Made by a program: the position numbers and the translations under genes
Part shown: piece by piece, positions 39,588-51,781 of the stretch
Position numbering within the stretch: position 1 is the first letter of the stretch
Layout: the number at the start of each line of letters is the position of its first letter
Notes under the pieces: model-generated
Told to the model about the DNA's origin: nothing
Databases searched by the model: none
Seen by the model: the letters and a program-made list of their open reading frames with translations, nothing else
Source: Panaeolus papilionaceus
Lineage: Eukaryota; Basidiomycota; Agaricomycetes; Agaricales
Direction of reading: 5' to 3'
Length of the DNA stretch: 64,000 nt
NCBI GenBank assembly: GCA_015501605.1
Contig: JADNRZ010000004.1
Location: forward strand, 806,001 to 870,000

Positions 39588-40588
39588 CGTGTCGTTCTAA
39601 TGAAGCGGGTTTGTCAATATGATACTGAAATCAAGGCTTGCAGACAAACCATATCGAAGCCTCACCAATATTGATAAAGATGGATTAAGGATAAAAGGAC
39701 GACGAGGTTTTTGAATTAAAGAGTTTAGAAGGTGGAAGGGTTAAGGAAGACTAAGGCTTGGTAGAATATGGTGTACGTCGATAATGAGTCCCCTTACAAA
39801 GTCACTCTGCCATTCTCTAGATACGCTGAACAACGGATTTTGCCGAAAGCTTACTCATCCTTAACATAAAACCCAAAAATCTTTCAAAAAATCTTTTTTT
39901 TCTTCGTCTTCATATTATCCTTGTTCTCGATTTCAAATCTATTTTCTTTCTTTTTTCAAACGTTTTGGTTATTCGGGATTTGAGTTGTCTATTTTCTTCT
40001 CTAAAAATATTATTACCACACGATCCTTAAATTGTCTCGACAGGAAAACACTTGTTTTCAACAGCCTTTCAGCTGTCTACCGTCGTGTAATGAGTCAAAA
40101 TCGTGTAAAATCAACCAGGGAGTATTTCTTTGACAGGGTTTCGTCTTGGAATTCTGTCTACACGAATGCTTCTTGTTCAAGCCTTTGCATGGTATTGCAA
40201 TCATGATCACTGGTAATTTATTACTTGCTTTTAATCATGGTTTAATCATGCTTTTCAGGCTTACATCTCTACAATACATTTCATGTATTAGTATATAAAG
40301 ATTATACAAACTTGATTTTATCTTGTAAAAACCTTTCAACTTTCATCTAGCCAGGGTGAAAGTGTTACAGTTATTGAATGTTTATTCTAAACTCCGAAAG
40401 GCAAATGTAGTGTGCATTTGTAGGCACCTGTTGTTGTCTTCCTGTTGCCTCATGGTGAACGAGTTAGAAAGAAAGACCCTTACACACATTCTCAGCGTGT
40501 TCGCCTCTTATTTTGTTCTACTTTCTCATTTGGCAAATTCCTACTTCCATAAGACAAGACTTACGCTCATAATACTTGTTGCAGCTGC
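39588..40588. other. Divergent promoter region UBP15/giant protein gene
   Basis: 1 kb, unusually long for this window. It holds strong CT-rich tracts at 39885-39960, typical of fungal core promoters, and a TTGTTGCAG that could end a 5'-UTR intron just before the ATG at 40589. Short ORFs within (for example from ATG 40090) show no motif. No RNA gene or repeat seen. Confidence 0.5.
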
Positions 40589-43500
40589 ATGAAAAATTTC
40601 TTTTCTCGACGGACTGACCGTGATAGTCAAACTCCCATTCACAAACCATCTTCACGAGATACCTACAAGTTTTGGAATTCAAAACCTGAACTTGCTCAAA
40701 ATCTAGCAAAGCAACCAACTCAGAACGGAGATGTTGCAGCCGTTCAACCCGTGCGGGGTCACGAATCTAAAGCCTCTCGCTCAGCAGCGAAGGTGCCACC
40801 CAAGGCTACATATGATCCTCCACCATCCGCACACATCTCCGATCGCACTAAGGACAGACCGTCCAACAACAACCATAGAATTTCTTCAGCAGCTTACCCA
40901 ATGTATTACCCCCAACCAGGCCCTAGTCAACCCCCGCCTAAACCACCCCCGTCTCGCACAGCGGAATTGGCTCCCGACAGGCATCAACGCTCAACGAATA
41001 CCTCTGCAGCTCCACCCCAAATATCCTCCGCCCAAGAATCGAAAGAGGCACAACAGAAAACGTCTCGCAGTAATCAATACAGACCGGATCATCTCCCTGT
41101 GAACCCGCACGAAATATGGCATCCGCCCCCTTACGCCTCGTCCTCAAGACCAACCGATGCTGTTCCCAGGGACCACATTGCGCAGCAACCTCATCGCTCC
41201 AACGAGGACAAAGACCGAACCCACGATGCTGCCCGACGTGACCGATATAGAGAGCGCGAACGAGGCCGGGACTCTGACCAAGAAACAGTGAGAGCCAGAG
41301 AAGATTATCAAAGAGTGAGGGATGGTGATAGAATACGGGACAAGGGGCGGTCACAGGAGAAACAAAAGGAGCGGGAACGTGCAGAGTTGGAACGTAGGGA
41401 GACCGAGCGGATCGAGCGCGCGAAAGAGATTAAGCGCCAGCAAGACGAACTTCTCAAAGAGCAGGAGAAGGAGCGACTAAAGCAGGAAAGACGGGAACTA
41501 CGTGAAGCCGAGAAGGAAAGACGCCGGCAAAGGGAGAAGGAGATGGTGGAGCGCGATAGTAAACCGAAGGAGCGTCCAAGGGTCTTGTCCAAAGTAAGGC
41601 ATGATGTTCGTCATGCTGACGTTCCATCGTCGGACGACAACCGACATGCACCCAGGGACTCACGGCGTCCTAGTGTCGAGCAGGCTCGTGGGACGGATTC
41701 AGAAACAGAACCAAGGAGGCACTACGCACCATCAATTGTTGTTCCTATCGAACCTGAAGTCCCCAAAGACAAAGTCGATCGTAAAGACCATGAGAAACGC
41801 AAGGAATCGAACGGTTGGAATTCCGACAGCTATGCTATTCGAAAGTCGTCCAAACAGACAGACAAGGATCCACATTTGTCTGATGAAGGCGGTAACTTTT
41901 CCGATAGTTCTAAACGGCATTTCTTTTCTCGATTGATCCAAAGGAAACACACTTCTGAGGAGAAGAAAGTCAAGGTACGTACCTATTGTCCCGTATCAAA
42001 AGCTTAGGAGTGATATTGAATACAGGCCGCACGCGCTCCCGAGCCTCTTGATCCTAAAGCCCAGGGTAGCAATGAAGCCGTTTCTGACGATCCAATGATG
42101 CCAATATATCTTCCTTCTAGAGAGCAGAACGTCGTCGAAAACTTGACAATTCCCGCAGAGCTTGCTGCTGCAGAATCTGGCAATGAGACTGATAAGACCG
42201 GTGGTGTATGTCCCCTCTTATTCATCTGTGCCCCATGAGTTAATGCTAGTTCCAGCCGCAACGAGTTAGGGTGTCCCAGCGAGGAGATGAAATTTCAGCA
42301 AAGCTACGAGATGTGACACAAACCCAGCATATTGAAGTCGATCCACTTAATTTGTCAAAAAGATTTTTAGCTGATTCCTTTGTTTAGCCGCCTCGTCGAC
42401 CGCCTTCTCGGGGACCCATTACACACTACGGCCAGTATCAAGTGACAATAAATCAGCCACAGCCAAATCAGAATGCACCTGTAATGGAAGCGGCATGTAT
42501 ATTTTCATTTAGCACAAATAATATATTCATCTGTGTATAGGTCCCTTATAGCAAGAGACCCGATAAGACGCCGCGGGTGGCTCCGATATCTATCGAACCC
42601 ATAGAACGTATGGCCACTATCCGTCCACAAGTCGAGCGTGATCTCGACGACCTCCGTCCTGGGCCTGTTTTCCCAATGTCAGCTCCGCCAGACGAAGGGG
42701 AGAGTGGAAATGAGCGTGCTAAAAGCCGTGCACTTAAGGAAACGCCTGCGGATCTCTTTGCTCAAATCCGCTTAGGGACACACTACCGGAAGTCCCAGGC
42801 CCCTGTGATGTCGCACTCCACATCCAAACCGGAACCTCCACCCTCTGTTCGACCTCGTATCAAGGACCTGCCACCCCCTAGCGCCCATGTGAATCCAACG
42901 GAACGTCCACACGCTGCGGAACCTCAGGGGCACAGGAGAATGTCCATCGCTCAGCCGGCGAAGGTTGAAGTCAAGCCTTCCATGCCCTTCCACGTCCAAG
43001 CATTGGACCCGGTTAGCATGCCAGAGAACCGCATCCCCGAAATCGTTAACCGTCATGAACCCGCACTTGTATGTTCTCAACAATTGAGATATTATCCTTT
43101 CTGACGAAATTATTTATAAATGGCCACAGCCCGCTGGTGAGCCTCTGCATTCGAACTCAAAGCGTAGTGCTCCCGAACCCACCGAACTATCTAACGGGAT
43201 GCCTATCACACGGCCATCGACCGCGGCAGGATTCAGAGAAAGCCGTACTCAACCTCGTTCTGGTGTTCATCATCAAAGCTCTCAGAGCGCTGACTTGCAG
43301 CAAAGACGTGGCCCATCTGCTAGCGGTGGACCTCCAAGTAGGGTAACTTCAATCTACGGACACAGATCCCATGGACAAGAAGGTCCTTCGACGCGCACTT
43401 CTGTATATCACCAGAATCCTCAAGAGAATGTTACCCATGGTGACGTTATGTCTCGTCTTCAGGAAAAGCGTCTACAGCAGAAACTTGGCCTGTCCATCGC

Positions 43501-46500
43501 GCGTTCGTCAACGGCAATGGGGCACCGCACAGATAACCATCTACAGTCGGCGCGCAACCACGCAGATAGCCAACCCAAATCCTTGGCAGGTCCTGTGGCA
43601 ATGGCTACAAGGTCGTCACAGCAGTTGGACTCTTCTGCTCCAGTACCCACGCGCATCGAACCGTCTGGAGCTGCAGTGCATCAGCAGGCTAGGGCTCAAC
43701 ACCATCCTCCTCCTACCCCTCGTGTCACAACAGTTCTGCCTCCTCCGCAGCAAGATACCGCGCCTATGCAATCCAACGTACGAGCTGAAGCACCTGGCGG
43801 GCCCACACAGACAGATCACTCACAACCCACTAGAACTCCATATCAGCCTCCCCCGACCCCTCGCGTAACAACAATCCTGCCGCCACCCCCACAGGATTAC
43901 ACTCCGGTTGCTGCACGGTTTGAACCACCGGTCCAGCCCACACCGCAACATGCTCGGCCTTCGCATCACCCCCCTCCTACCCCTCGTGTTGGCACAATAG
44001 CACCTCCACCACAGGCAGATGTTATATTTCCCCGACAATCTGCAACACGTGCTGAGATCCCAAAATCCACCTTCGCTACCCAGCATCGTCTTCCAAGGAC
44101 AGTTCCTCCTACACCTCGCATGGACAGCCGTCGGCTGGACAATCAACCTCAACCTTCGCACCAGGAACAAAAAGCACATCATCGGAGAGAACCTTCAAAC
44201 CCTGAAGATCAGCCGAAGCCATCCCAAGCATTCGGTGACACGCCAGTAGTTGGCCCCATTCATGCAGCTGATGACCAGTATCGGACACGGAAGCCTTCCG
44301 AGGCCGAGCGACCGAGGACCAATCGCCTTCAAACCATTCCTTTGCCATCTTCTGACGAAACTCCAAATGTAATTACAGTGGAGCCGCATAATGTTGCTGG
44401 CTTCCTGTCCCAGTCAATGCATCGGTCTACGCCTGGCCCGCCTCCCATAGGGTATCAATTTAGTCGTCCACCACAAAACTCCAAGAGGGAGGCTGCGCGG
44501 GACACTGCAAGCAAGGAAAGTCCTGTGATGTCGACACCTGCATCAACCGATGTCCCGCCAGTAGAAAACATTGTTGGTACTGCACCGATTTCTACCCATG
44601 CAATCGTTGGAACCAACTCTCTTATGACGGGAGATAAAGTTCAACCAGCATCAGAGGGTGCCAACACACTTCAGAGGGAATTCCCTCCGCCTATGCGGAT
44701 TTACAAAGCATTAGAAGCACCCCTTCAGGAACCCTTCAACCAACAGGGCTCCGCAACAGCCTTTGGTTTCTCGGTCACACAGAACCCACCCATGGAGCCT
44801 CAGAGAGATAGCCCTAGTAATCAAACAAGGTTGAAAGATGACACGAGAGACACTCGAAAGCATGAAACCCCGAGGGAAGGAGCTACAGACAGAGGAAAGC
44901 CACCATCACCTCGACAAACGCCTTATTCAGCACCCTCTGCAGACCCCGAACCTTCTGTACAGGCAACACCACGAGCACCTCCGTTGAAGTTGTCTCATTC
45001 CGTTCACGCCCATACTGCTCAGCCTTTAGAAAGCACGGACTTGAACCAAGCGATGCACCCACGGTCAGGTGGAATTGTCAACTCAAAGCCCTCCCCCACA
45101 TCGACGCAACCTCCATACAAGGTCGAGAACGTGGTTGATGGGTTGAAGATGCCGCCAATAGTTCGACCTCCCATCGTTCCAAGCACGCCCATGCAGGCTC
45201 CTCGAGAAATGCCCCCAATAGCCAGAATTCCAATCGTTCCAACCACACCTCTGCACGTCCCCCGAGAAGTGCCACCGATTGTGAGAGTTCCAGCAGTGCC
45301 AAATACACCTCTGCACGCCCCTCGAGAAATTCCCCCAATAGCCAGGGGCCCAATTGTTCCCAACGCACCTCTTCATGGCCCTCAAAAGGTGTTGCCAGTG
45401 GTGAAAGGTCCGATCGTCCCAAGCACTCCTCTTCAGCGTCCCCGGGATATAACCCCCATTGTATCAATTCCTTTCAACAACAACGAGGATATGCGGGGGA
45501 AGGAATATTTGCCGTCCTCTGTTTCCCCCGAAATTATCAATAGGGAGCGCTTCAATGCCATGACGATGCCCGAGAGTGTGATCAAACCCATGGGGTTGGA
45601 TATTCAGCACTCGAACCCTACATCGTTTTGGGCCTCCACTCCAAGGGCAGACCAAGCTTCTCAGGCTCGACTTTCGACAATTCCAGGCCCCCCTACGCCT
45701 CGAGGGTCATACAATCAATCCCTGCAATCTGTGCTCAACATAAGTGACACGATGGCGGAGCGTCGTCAGTCGACCATAGTCTGGCAGACGCTGATTGTCG
45801 AAAGCAACGAGCCAGCCCAGCTGTTTGGTCATAGAGAGTCTGAGCGTGTAGCCACAGCTTCTAAACTGGATGCTCATACGAATGTCGCCGATGCAGATCA
45901 CTCTGCTATACAACACACCTCGCCCCCACAGCCATCTGCAAGAGATCTTGATGTCATGTCGAGGTATCTGCCTTCGCAGACTCCCAAGGAGCCCAACATC
46001 GACTTGCCCCGTCAGGTTGAGGTGATACCAGATCGCAAGGGTAAATTATTATTGTGTCCTGGGAAGAACTTTGTTGACCTTGATTTCTCCCAGTCCTCGA
46101 TTTTCAGGCGCCCCTCGACGTCTCGGAGAGGAAAGCAGACAATAGGCTCCCCTCAAACAATAATCTTCTTATCTCAGAGCAAGCTCCCAGATTTCGAAAA
46201 GTCAGTTCCGAAGACTCAGCTCGCGAACCAGCTTCTACGGTCCATGCATCCGCCACAGTTGACACCCGGCAGGGCAGTCAGTACTATGTCCCAAACACCG
46301 AACTAGAAGTTAGACAGAGAAAGAATTCCAATTCGCCGCGTAAGGCAGCGGCCAATATCCAGGGTTATACCCATCGGTCGTCCAAGCCGTATCATCAGGA
46401 TGAAACTCAAGAGGACCCCACTTCACCCGCCTACCAAGATAGGCGTGCCCATCCTGGACAATCTAACACCCGTGCGGATAAAGGTCGTCAAGACTCTGAC

Positions 46501-48261
46501 CAGGAGGAGACGCATCGTTTAATCAAGGTCGGAAGTACTTTACATGGCGCAAATTCAGATAAGCGACCAGAGAACGAGTTGCAGAATATAGGTCCACCGA
46601 GGGCACACACCAAGATCCAGCATCCCATCTTGGCAGAGTTGTTGTCCGCTCCTCAGGGCAAGACTGCCTCGCATTCCCGTGAACAGCAAACACCAGCACC
46701 TCCAACTCGTGCTCTAGCTCCCCCCGAAGCTCCCAAACACTCTCCCAAATTGCGCACGTCTCCCCCAGAGAGGCATCGCCCAATGCCAGAGTCAACTGTC
46801 AGAGCATCTCCACCGAAGCGTGCCATGGAGGTCTCAGAGAAACCATCCAAAGAGTTGAATCGTGACTCTCCTAAAACTCGTGATACTACCTCTAGACACC
46901 GTCATGACCCTCCTGCAGCTGTTTCAGCACATCTTAACCCCAACACTGTGCCCATGACGCCGATAGTGAATTCAGCACCACTCACATCGGAACATCCTTC
47001 CCGCACAGGCCCTCATCCGCGCTACTCTGTCGAACCAACATTTTCCAGGGACAGAAGGCAGAGTGTTATTGCTGCCCCACCGCCGGTTCAAAGCAGCAGA
47101 CCCGATTACACAGAGAGTCGGAATCTCGTAATTCACCCAAACAACAACATTCCAATAGAGCCTGCTCTAAGAACCGCACCTGTGAATCGAGTGGTCTACC
47201 CAGCGTCAAACAGTCGCCATCATCATTCCTCGTCGCTGCCTGTCAATTCTGCGCCTCCCATCGCTCAAGAGTCGGTTGTCGCTGAAAGACCTGTGTATCC
47301 TGGTACCCCTGCACCGGTGCTACCGCATCCACCTTCTGCGCAAAAAGATAACAATGCGAGGAATTCTGTGTACGATAAAGAACCTTCAGTGATGCGCCGC
47401 GAGCCTTCAGAAGAAACGATTCTGTTGAGGACACCATCTTCATTGGCTCCATCGCTGGCCCTCAAACCAACGTTTTCCAAGCAATCGGCGACCCAATCGA
47501 CCACGTCTCAAAAAGCAAAGAAAGGCCTGTTTAGCATGTTCAAGCGGAACTCTGGGCAAGCTACTGTTGCGCCAGCTGCAGAAGCCAATCCGTATGATAT
47601 CTGGCATCCAATTTCATCACAGACACCAGATTCTAGTCCTGGACAAGACAAACCCCTTGGGCGGGGTACTGTCACATCGACGCCATACGATGCACGTGTT
47701 CCTATTCCCCTTCCTGTTTCAGTTCCAGTTGTTGCCGAACAAAAGTCTGTTACCTCCAGGGTGTTCACACCATTTCGATACCTCACGATGGGTTCCAAAA
47801 AGCATCATGCGCTGTCTGACATATCACTTGAGGCACAAGACGGAACACCAGTAAGTTTAGATATCAGAGCATTCGAATTCACGTTGATGTTGTTGTAGGC
47901 GAACACCGAAATTGGTTCTCCAGACATGTCTATCCTCAGCCAGATTCCCATTCAGCTTCCTCCAGTTCAGGATGCCATGGTAGCAGCGAAGGATTGGGTT
48001 GTGAGAGAGGCGGATAAGCAAGTTCACGCAAAGAACAGGTTGGGCCGCTACAAGCCAGGAATAGTGTTTGACGCGAAGGAAGACCCACCAGAGGACCAGA
48101 AGAAGTCGGGTCGCATGGGGCGACCCAGCCCGCGTCAGCGCAATAGCTCACGCAAAGAGCGAGAAGCCGAGAAGAGCTCACCCCTTCATGAATCACGAAC
48201 TGTTACGATCACTAACGACCATCACGGATCTAGAGGAGAATACCACCACCGCGAACATTGA
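40589..48261 (+). CDS. Giant, mostly disordered repeat protein, unknown function
   Basis: Roughly 2,450 residues. Introns placed: 41975-42025, 42206-42255, one ending 42387 (start uncertain), 42481-42540, 43069-43129, 46041-46093 and 47851-47898. Composition is Pro/Ser/Arg/Gln-rich throughout, with no globular domain I recognise. Residues ~200-330 are an alternating Glu/Arg/Lys stretch that should form a long charged helix. 43690-44130 contains four PPTPR-type repeats. 45149-45448 contains five 20-residue tandem repeats built on PPIVRxPIVPxTPLHAPRE. FFSR occurs at the N-terminus and near residue 445, and NPxxIWHP occurs near both ends. The shape suggests a scaffold or cell-cortex/signalling adaptor, but that is only a guess. 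Confidence 0.78.
45149..45475 (+). repeat. 60-bp coding tandem repeat, five full units and a partial
   Basis: Five units of exactly 60 bp (20 codons) start at 45149, 45209, 45269, 45329 and 45389, then a partial unit. Each encodes a version of PPIVRxPIVPxTPLHAPRE with substitutions, so the repeat is old enough to have diverged yet has kept its length and frame. Confidence 0.9.
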
Positions 48262-48630
48262 ATCATTCCCAGGTCATATCCACAGCATTTGTATTTCTAT
48301 TCTTAACCTGCTTTGCTGTTTTCCAAGTCTTTTATGTATTTTACAGTGTATATACTATATAACATTTTCGGTTTCGTTATAATGTGTCTATTAGCCACTC
48401 TGTAGCATTATATATTTTGACATATAGTATTTTGATTTGCTCTTTACGGACACGGATAGCTCTCCTTTAACCTCTTCCACTGGAAGACTGGAAGCTCAAT
48501 TAATTTTAGTGTGACGTCGAGGACATGATCTGTGACAACTCGTGTTATGAAGTAGACACGACGCGTCCATCATTGCTTATTCTCATCCTACATTAAGCAC
48601 ATCATTTTGCTGTATATCCAATCAACATCG
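48262..48630. other. Intergenic: giant protein gene to PRI2
   Basis: 369 bp with the AT-rich 3' flank of the giant gene and the PRI2 promoter, which contains an ACGCGT box (listed separately). Confidence 0.5.
48561..48566 (+). promoter_or_regulatory. MluI cell-cycle box upstream of PRI2
   Basis: ACGCGT, 65 bp upstream of the PRI2 ATG. This is the core site of MBF (Mbp1/Swi6), which drives G1/S transcription of replication genes in yeasts. A 6-bp match can occur by chance, but gene and position fit. Confidence 0.5.
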
Positions 48631-50449
48631 ATGTTCAAAGGAGGACAAGTCTCGACTTCAACTGCTGAAGTGACTTCTCAAGTATCTAATGATAGCCTCG
48701 CTAGGTACCCACATCTGCTTAACTTGTGAGTTACAATGCACATTGTCATCAGCAATTGTTGTTAAATACATGCCAGCTATGATAACCCCCCTCTATTCGA
48801 TGTGACTGTGGAGGAATTCGAGACATGTGCATTAGATAGGCTACGAATACTCGCTGAAATCGAGTCATCTGCCGCCCGTAACCGATCACTGGAGGAACTC
48901 AAGACAGTCACCAAGGAGAAATGCGCAAAGTTTCTTCCACTTAACTTCAATAAGGAAAGAACACTCTACGACTTGCAAGCAGAAAGGAAGAAGGATCACT
49001 TAAGCCATTTTGTTCTGCGGCTTGCGTTCTGTCGCTCGTGAGTTCATTCCGTCATCCAATATAACCTGCGATTGAAGCTCAATCCAGGGAAGAACTCCGC
49101 CGACGATTCATCAAAGCAGAATCGACACTGTTTAAGATTCGCTATGAACAATGTTTAGGATCAGAACGAGAACAGTTTCTAAACTCTCGTGATTTCAATT
49201 GCGTACCCGTTCGTTCTCTTTTCTCAGAGATATTTTCGTTTTCCTGAGACACTTTCAGGTCACTCAAGAAGAGCAGGCAAAATATGTCACGGAGCTGGCA
49301 GCAGCTCAAAATTTGAAGACAGAGGCGGAAGCATTAGCAGAGAGATACTACAAAGTATAGTCACCTTCTTCCAGCATGGAAATAAGTGGTCCTGACTGTC
49401 GAGATCCTCAGGTTAAATGGAGTCGAGTACCAGATCTCGTGGAAAAGAGAAAGGTGTTTTTAAAGGCTGGCTGGGCCTACGTCCCTAGCCGTCAACAATC
49501 AAGTATCGTCTTCCAAGAATTTGATGTCCATCTCGAGAAGGCACTTGAAGTATGCTGCGTTGACAAATCTGCAAGTTTCAAGTATGTTTAACCGAATAAC
49601 AGGTAACAGCTCGGTTACTTCCTCGACTTGATGAGGACACTCGACTACTTCCAATCCTCGATAACCTCTCGCAAGGCTTCCTAGCGGGCATCCCCTCTGA
49701 ATGGGCGGGAGCCTCGACATCAGGAACTGGTGACGATATAAAGGCAGAAATGGTAGACTCTTTAGCGAAAGCGCATTTCCCTGCATGCATGAGAACTATG
49801 CACGAGAGTCTACAACGCGACAACCATCTCAAACACCACGGTCGATTGAATTACGGTCTTTTCCTCAAGGTATGATCTTCGTCTGTCGTGTCTACAAAAG
49901 CTAATCAAGGATTAGGTTCTTGGTCTTTCTATTGAAGAAGCGATCGTATTTTGGCGCAAGTCATTTAGCCGAATGACAGATGACAAGTTCAATAAAGAAT
50001 ACAAGTACAATATCCGCCACTCGTATGGATTAGAAGGCAAACGCGCAAATTATCCTGCAAAGAGGTGTGCACGAAACTTGCTTTGTCGTGAAGTTATGCG
50101 GCCTAACTTTCGCCATAGTTGTATCCAGCTTCTTGCACCAGGCTCATCGTCGGACTATGGTTGTCCATATAGAAACTACTCACCAGATAACCTTCAGTCG
50201 ACGCTTTTATCGCTGTACTCGTCACAGGGCCTACGAGCAAGTGACCTTCCAGAAGTTATTGCCAACGTCAATAGCAAACACTACCATGTGGCCTGTACCA
50301 GGGTGTTTGAATTAACACATGGTTCGCATGGTGTCAAAAAGGGTGACGGTGTTGGTGCTGGAGAGCACATAACACATCCTAATCAATACGCAGCCAGGAG
50401 TATGGAGCTAGAGAAAGCCAAAGACAAGGATGCTATGGTCGTGGAGTAA
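48631..50449 (+). CDS. PRI2: DNA primase large subunit PRI2
   Basis: Regulatory subunit of the primase-polymerase alpha complex that starts RNA primers. ATG at 48631 (MFKGGQVSTSTAEV). N-terminal domain includes YPHLLNFYDNPPLFDVTVEEFE and the helix LDRLRILAEIE. The C-terminal iron-sulfur domain keeps all four expected cysteines: FPACMRTMH, SCIQLL (at the exon start following 50112), DYGCPYRNYS and HVACTRVFE. HHGRLNYGLFLKVLGLSIEEAIVFWR and DDKFNKEYKYNIRHSYGLEGKR are highly conserved primase signatures. The C-terminus HITHPNQYAARSMELEK is also typical. About seven exons; the ORF ends TAA at 50447-50449. Confidence 0.95.
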
Positions 50450-50706
50450 TATGTAAAGTTGACGATGATGACGATGTATTATATTGATAGTTCATTTTGT
50501 AGTCATTTCGGTAGCAGTTATATCATGTTTTTGTATTGTTAGTTCAAGGATGCAGGGAGCTTTCAGGTGGCCGCCATCATAAATTTTGTGACGCCGACTA
50601 AAGTGACATGATTGGAGTGACTAGAAATGAGGTAGCTAAATTCCAAGTTAACGGTACTCTTCATATTCTACCTTTCATCCACCACGTCGACCAGTCGTAA
50701 CCCATA

Positions 50707-51543
50707 ATGAGCCGCAGGAAGACCACTTCAAAGGTTGACGGTCCAGAGGAAACTCATGATGCTTTACATCAGTACCAGGACACAGATGGGCACTTTTCGC
50801 TAGTCAGGTATAAACTGTTCACTCTTTTGTAGTTTTGAGACCAAAAGCTTATGTTTCGTTGCGCTTTAGAAACTTTCGTCTGGCTGACCTTGTCACCATA
50901 ATGAATGGAGTTTGCGGCTCCTTTTCCATTTTTTCTTCAGCCCGGTACTTGGTGTCAAATGACCTCGACTATTTATGGCTAGCCATGGTCTTCCCGTTAG
51001 CCGGGCTCATGTTCGATTTCTTCGATGGAAAGGTGGCTAGATGGAGGAAATCTAGTAGTTTACTAGGCCAAGAACTGGACAGTCTTGCAGACTTGGTAAG
51101 TGATCCATTCCAAATATTCTGCATATTTCTATTCACATGTGTCGATCTTTCGAAAGATATCGTTCGGTGTTGCCCCTTCATTGTTGGCTTTCGTCGTTGG
51201 TCTCAGGACTTACCTTGACACAGTCATCCTCACTGGATTTATTTGCTGTGGTCTCGCGCGATTGGCTCGATTTAACGCCACCGTTGCTCTCGTTCCGAAA
51301 AACACCAGCGGCAAAGCGAAATACTTTGAGGGCCTTCCTATCCCCTCTTCGCTCGGACTTGTCGCTATTCTATATTGGTGGGCCCAAAATGGCTGGATTG
51401 AAGGTCAACAAGGAATTCCATGGGGAATGGTCACGCTATGGGGTAAAGAGGGTGGTCGGGGCGATGTTCATCTTGTTAGCTTCATCTTTGCTAGTTGGGC
51501 AGCTGCAATGGTCAGCAAAACACTCCGGGTTCCTAAACCCTAG
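50707..51543 (+). CDS. CHO1: Phosphatidylserine synthase (CDP-diacylglycerol-serine O-phosphatidyltransferase)
   Basis: Makes phosphatidylserine from CDP-diacylglycerol and serine in the ER. Three exons, hand-joined from [12 protein letters not shown] to the TAG at 51541. The CDP-alcohol phosphotransferase motif DGx2ARx8Gx3Dx3D is complete in [23 protein letters not shown], where the second intron removes bases right after the last Asp. Then [25 protein letters not shown] and [11 protein letters not shown], as in fungal Cho1 (PssA-like type II). Several hydrophobic segments indicate six or more membrane helices. Fungal Cho1 has no animal counterpart of this type. Confidence 0.94.
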
Positions 51544-51749
51544 AATTATCACGAAGATCTTTTTCAACAGAAAGACATTTAACGATTTATATGACAGTGA
51601 TAGTTGATTTTGTTACTTGTACTTTACAATATTAGTACTAAGGACTTGAATGGGTACTGCGATGACATCTGCCGTCGCATGTGTTTGATTCTGACTGAAA
51701 ATGTCGCGTGATCCAAAAATGGCAGTTAAGCCGCGACGATTCATTTTAT

Positions 51750-51762
51750 ACGCGAGTCGCGT
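51750..51762. promoter_or_regulatory. ACGCGA-type palindrome upstream of NSE1
   Basis: ACGCGA and TCGCGT are perfect arms around one G, 20 bp before the preferred NSE1 ATG. It resembles two MluI/Swi4-type half sites. If the upstream ATG at 51701 is used, this would instead be coding. Confidence 0.35.
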
Positions 51763-51781
51763 CTTTCCATCGCCTTTCATC

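Noticed and set aside
39985..40206. Short plus frame between UBP15 and the giant gene
   Set aside because: No start ATG at its head, no motif; more likely leader or promoter sequence.
45019..45467. Minus-strand Gly-rich frames opposite the tandem repeat
   Set aside because: They arise from translating the complement of Pro-rich repeats.
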